Positions 60,491-64,000 of a stretch of DNA of 64,000 nucleotides are shown here, in pieces (position 1 is the stretch's first letter; every line of letters starts with the position of its first letter). Below the pieces are notes generated by a model. That model saw nothing but the letters and a program-made list of their open reading frames with translations. It had not been told where the DNA came from and did not search any database. Origin of the DNA: Edolisoma coerulescens (taxonomy: Eukaryota > Chordata > Aves > Passeriformes > Campephagidae); the NCBI GenBank assembly GCA_013397115.1, contig VWZW01001204.1:79128-143127 (forward strand), in the 5' to 3' direction. Position numbers and translations under genes: made by a program.

Positions 60491-60617
60491 TAGCTTCCCT
60501 CAGCCACAGAAAACACTCCAGTGGCTGTGTGCAGACTGGAAATGCACAGCTCCTGTGTTGGGTACCCAGGATGGAGGATGATCCTGTGCAGGTCCCACGA
60601 ACAATTGCACAGGGTCA

Positions 60618-60845
60618 CTGTGGTTAGAAGGTGCCTCTGGAAGGTTCAGGTCCAGCCCCTCTGCTCAGAGAAGGCTCAACTGGAACAAACTTCTCAGAGC
60701 CACGTCCAGTTGGGTTTGAATATCTGCAAGAATGGACACTCCAAAACCTCTTTGGGCAAATTTTTCTGGTATTTGACTGCCCTAACAGTAAAAAAAAAAA
60801 AAGTTTGATGTTTCAAACATACTCTTTTCTAATTTTCTGTTTCCT
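60618..60845 (-). mobile_element. CR1 LINE fragment, minus strand
   Basis: The plus strand shows reverse-complement CR1 landmarks in order: GGTGCCTCTGGAAGGTTCAG, CCCCTCTGCTCAGAGAAGGC, a CCACGTCCAGTTGGGTTTGA block, TATCTGCAAGAATGGACACT, CCAAAACCTCTTTGGGCAA and a GACTGCCCTAACAGT block. It ends in an A run (60790-60802) followed by GTTTGATGTTTCAAACAT. It covers a more 5' part of the CR1 3' region than the other copies and is noncoding. Confidence 0.9.
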
Positions 60846-61139
60846 CCAGCATGTGACACATAGCTGGAGACAACCAAAAAGTGACCATCACTGCAAGGGA
60901 GGTGCTACAGGAGAGGGGACTGCTGTGAGAGGTGTGTTCTGGGTCCCAAAGTCACCTTTGCAGCCCCTTACACCCAGAGCTGGGACAAAAATGGGTGGGA
61001 AGCTGAGAAAACTCCCTGCACCCACCATGGCTCTTCAGCAGGGGGGATCAAGCTGAGAGCAGGAATTGGTGGAGCTGCATAGACTGCTGAGAAACCCAAA
61101 ATTCCCACCCTCAGAAGTCAGCAGAGCCGTAAGAAAAAG
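60846..61139. other. Short unique stretch, nothing recognised
   Basis: No repeat or coding signal is visible between the CR1 fragment and the MIR-like fossil. Confidence 0.5.
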
Positions 61140-61262
61140 AGGCTTTTGCAAAGCACTTTGCAGAGTGGGTGAGCCCATTGTCTCTTCGTTCTGCAGGTGG
61201 GGGAAATGAGGCAGGAGTTAAAGAAACCCTTTGCCAGGGGTTACCTGGCACAGAAATGCATC
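61140..61262 (-). mobile_element. Possible ancient MIR/L2-like fragment
   Basis: In plus order the segment reads GCAAAGCACTTTGCAGAG, then CATTGTCTC, then CTGCAGGTGGGGGAAATGAG with GCAGGAGTTAAAGAAACCCT. This follows the reverse-complement MIR/L2 order ('aaagcacttt', 'attatctc', 'acagatgaggaaactgaggcacagagaggttaag'). Identity is modest but the order and spacing agree. Confidence 0.5.
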
Positions 61263-61649
61263 CAGGTGCCTGCTCAGCACCAGGTGCAGGGTGAGTGCCA
61301 AGTCGCTGCCTTTACCCCAGCTACTTCCAGCCTTGGGGCTGTGATGGAGGAATGCTTATTGTGCTCTCTGTACGAAACAAAACCACAAGTGCCAAGGTGG
61401 GGTAGAGGGAAAGGAAAAGCACCAAGGCATGGGAATCTGCTCATGGTTTTAAAAAGACTTGGACAAAAGCCAGATTTTAATTTTTGATGGTTTTCCTGGA
61501 GAGAAAAATACCAATGAAATGCCCAGAAAAGGCCAAAACAAAGCCATTGGCTGTTGAAATCCAAATGGTTTACGTTTATTCTCATTAAACCTCTGTAGAA
61601 GCGTGTGAAATGGAAAAAAAAAAAAATCTGCTTTCTTATGATCCAATAA

Positions 61650-61720
61650 GTCATGGAATCATTAAGGTTGGAAAAGACCTCCAAGATCATCAGGTCATAA
61701 AATGGCCCAGCAGAATCCAG
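61650..61720 (-). mobile_element. CR1 LINE tail, minus strand
   Basis: GTCATGGAATCATTAAGGTT, then GGAAAAGACCTCCAAGATCA, then TCAGGTCATAA. This is the reverse complement of a classical CR1 tail. It may extend weakly to about 61,760. Confidence 0.93.
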
Positions 61721-62257
61721 TGTCTCGGGGATGAAACTGGACAGTGGCACCCATTTCCAAAGTAAGGGCAGTAACAACCAAATCCCCTTAGCAGCTCTGG
61801 GGTGGCTTTTCCACTGCCAAAGGCCAGGGGATGAGGGGCTGTGTGGCTGAAGGAGAAGCTGCTGTGGAGATGGGTGGGTAACAGCTGGTGCTCGGAGAGG
61901 CTGCTTGGGCTGCGCTGCGAGAAATGCCAAATTACACAATTAAATCAGTCCCTGTTGGTTTTAAGCCTTATGGATCTGTGTTCCCGAGGGGGGACTGATG
62001 GATTTACTGCTGTTTCACCAGTGCTCATTACAGGAGTGTTTTGTTCCAAGATGCTGGAGCGGAGGGGCTGTAAATCCCCACCGCCACCAGCCCTAGAAGG
62101 AGAGGATCTGATGCTGAGGAGGGTCCAAAGGGAACAGTGTGGGTGAAGCAGAGGTTTCCCACTGGCTCTGCAGCCTCAGGGGGCTTTGAAATGAGGATTT
62201 GAGAAGCACTGGGACTGCAGTGAGCATCCAGCAATCCCAGGGACAGGACAGAGCACT

Positions 62258-62307
62258 GCTTCTCTTCTCTTCTCTTCTCTCCTCTCCTCTCCTCTTCTCT
62301 CTCTTCC
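62258..62307. repeat. TCTTC/TCTCC pentamer microsatellite
   Basis: About nine pyrimidine units, first TTCTC then CTCTC type, make a 50-bp homopyrimidine tract. It is likely to be length-polymorphic and can form triplex DNA in principle. Confidence 0.92.
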
Positions 62308-62944
62308 TGGAGTTTCCTTTCTCCTGACTCTGTTGTGCTCCTGTGGGTGCACTGCAGCTGGAACATCCCCAGCTGTGTCCAGGCCCGCTCCTTTCCTGCA
62401 AGAAATAAGATTTCATGTAAGTGAGATGTGCTCCAGTTCCCCCTGACGTGGATAAAAGGAAAAACAGACACAAAACTCGTGCATTTGAGCTGCTGCAGAC
62501 ATGGCACCAGCCACGGAGCCAACCCACATTCAGCTGCAAAACCAACTCCTGTATCCAGGCTCAGGCTCTTCATTCCCAGCAAGGCCACACCAAAATTCCA
62601 TTTCCCAGCACTGGAACGTGGGTGCTCCAGGCTGCAGGAAGGGATCATGGTGGTGACACCATGTCCAGCCCGTGTCCCAGGGCCACAGCTAAAGGCAGAG
62701 CTGCTGAGAACTCCACCCAAGGCTGGCTCTGCTGCTCTACTCAGCTCTCACTTGAGCTTGGCAGCCCGTGCCTGGAAGTTACATATTTTATCCCCTGCAT
62801 GCCAAGCTGCTCCATCCTCAGGCTTCATTCAGGGATTGCCATGCAAATAAGCCCACTGCTGCCTCAGACTGTGATAATTAAAAGTGAAGTTGTAAAACAA
62901 GCAGCATCAATTTTTGGTGCACGTCCCCAGCAACACATGGTGAT

Positions 62945-63200
62945 TGCACTGAGTTAGGAGACATTTCCAGCTACGCAGCAAACTCTAAATAGCCTGGAGA
63001 GAATACACGGGAATTTAGCTTGTGCAGCAATTTCAGATGTCAAAACAAGTTTCCTTGCAACTATGAAACTATTTGGACTTTGCATTTTTAATTAAAGCAT
63101 TTAATTATCCAGCGGTATTTTATTAGCTTTTATGAAGACAGCTGCTTTAAATGCTACAAGCCAAATCTGTGCTCTGAAGCACTGCCTGTCCGAGACAGGG
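62945..63200. promoter_or_regulatory. Enhancer-like A/T-rich block
   Basis: The block is repeat-free and dense in TTAATTA, TTTAATTAAAG and TTTATTAG words, and it follows a perfect octamer ATGCAAAT at 62841-62848. It has the texture of a conserved noncoding element. No other evidence is available. Confidence 0.28.
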
Positions 63201-64000
63201 TTTCAGATGCAAACAGCCTTCATCGTGAGTAAATGGGGCAGTTTAATTTAAACTAGAGTTTACTGTCCCAGCTTGATTGAAACCCTTTTATGGCAGAGAC
63301 AATAAACAGCCTCGATGGGAGCGTTCGTGCAGCCACGGCTGGGAGGGGATGCTGTGCCTGTCAGCCCTTCCCAGGTAGCATCAGCTGCCTCTGGAAGGGA
63401 TTTCTCTGCCCACCCCACCTCCCTTCTGATGTTGTTTTGTCTTTGAGCACTGGATTGAGACTGGAAGGTCCTGGGTGGAAGCTTTCTGCACCTCTGTGAT
63501 GGGTTTTGAGGTGCCTGGTGGGTCCCCAGCAGTCCCCCTGTCCAGCACAGGAACTCGGGGGAGCTCACCAGGTTCTGGTCTGCAGGAGGTCAGGCTCCAG
63601 AGCTGCTCTTCTGTGCTTGCTCTGCAGCACTGTGATCACATCTTCATCAAGAAACAGGTGGCACTTGTGGCCCTCACATGAATTATTTATTCATTGGGAT
63701 CGTGTTGTTCACAGCTGCAGTGTGGCCTCCCTTGGTTTCCATCATGACAGAAGTTGAACAGGTTGTGGAAGCCTTTCTGTCCTGCCTGGGCAGGAGACCA
63801 GGCAAAGAACAGAATTCCTGAGCCCCATTGCAAGGGAAGAGCTGACAACCAGAGCAGGATTCTGCCTGGAGCACAGCCCCGTGCTGAGCTCCGCGCTCCA
63901 GTTTGAGCCCTAGCTCTTCACCATTGACAAAAATCGTCAAAATGTTCTAAAATCACCTGCAATTTGCCGAGAAGAAAGGCAAAGCAGGCAGCTTTTGAGC

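Larger units (their letters stand above)
61721..64000. other. Unique noncoding sequence, no gene seen
   Basis: The interval holds a pentanucleotide microsatellite and an A/T-rich block, listed separately. The 230-codon minus frame at 62028-62720 runs through the microsatellite, which explains its Glu/Arg-rich middle. It resembles no known protein. Confidence 0.5.

Noticed and set aside
62028..62720. 230-codon minus-strand open frame as a gene
   Set aside because: Its Glu/Arg-rich middle is only the translated pentamer microsatellite.
1..64000. CRISPR array, bacterial operon, phage or plasmid features
   Set aside because: No regularly spaced repeats, no dense coding, and CR1 and LTR elements show vertebrate nuclear DNA.

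Overview
This window looks like vertebrate nuclear DNA, most likely from a bird and possibly a songbird. The main evidence is the repeat content. At least eight fragments match the 3' end of CR1, the dominant avian LINE, including its typical ends in short ATTCTATGA-like repeats. There is also one ERVL-like LTR whose termini are matching inverted heptamers. No mammal-type SINE or L1 copies were seen. I found no protein-coding exon, tRNA, snRNA, known microRNA, CRISPR array or operon-like structure that I could defend. The many short open frames are what stop-poor, moderately GC-rich noncoding DNA gives by chance. Most begin at non-ATG triplets, resemble no family I recognise and overlap frames on the other strand. 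The best reading is an intergenic or deep intronic segment.

Layout. Positions 1-17 kb are unique sequence with scattered CR1 tails (3.6, 6.9, 13.3 and 15.6 kb), two small perfect hairpins near 6 kb, a CpG-rich patch at 7.4-7.7 kb beside a TA/CA microsatellite, and an A/T-rich enhancer-like block near 10.4 kb. At 17-42 kb the sequence is mostly unique, with one MIR-like fossil, homopolymer T runs, two G-quadruplex motifs and a paired-octamer element at 35.8 kb. At 42-46 kb there is the longest CR1 copy (about 410 bp) and a second ancient SINE/LINE-like fossil.

The most unusual region is 46.2-49.3 kb. Two arms of about 280 bp, almost identical, lie in inverted orientation around a 1,561-bp spacer. 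The right arm ends a few bases from a CR1 tail. A borderline CpG island follows at once, carrying a perfect 42-bp tandem duplication and the longest open frame of the window (284 codons, minus strand, true ATG). The last 14 kb hold a possible minus-strand LTR end at 51.05 kb, a solo LTR at 52.7-53.1 kb, two CR1 fragments, a MIR-like fossil and two A/T-rich blocks that look like conserved noncoding DNA.

There is no gene set that works together here. The biology that can be read is transposon history, structural-variation potential around the inverted repeat, and candidate regulatory DNA.
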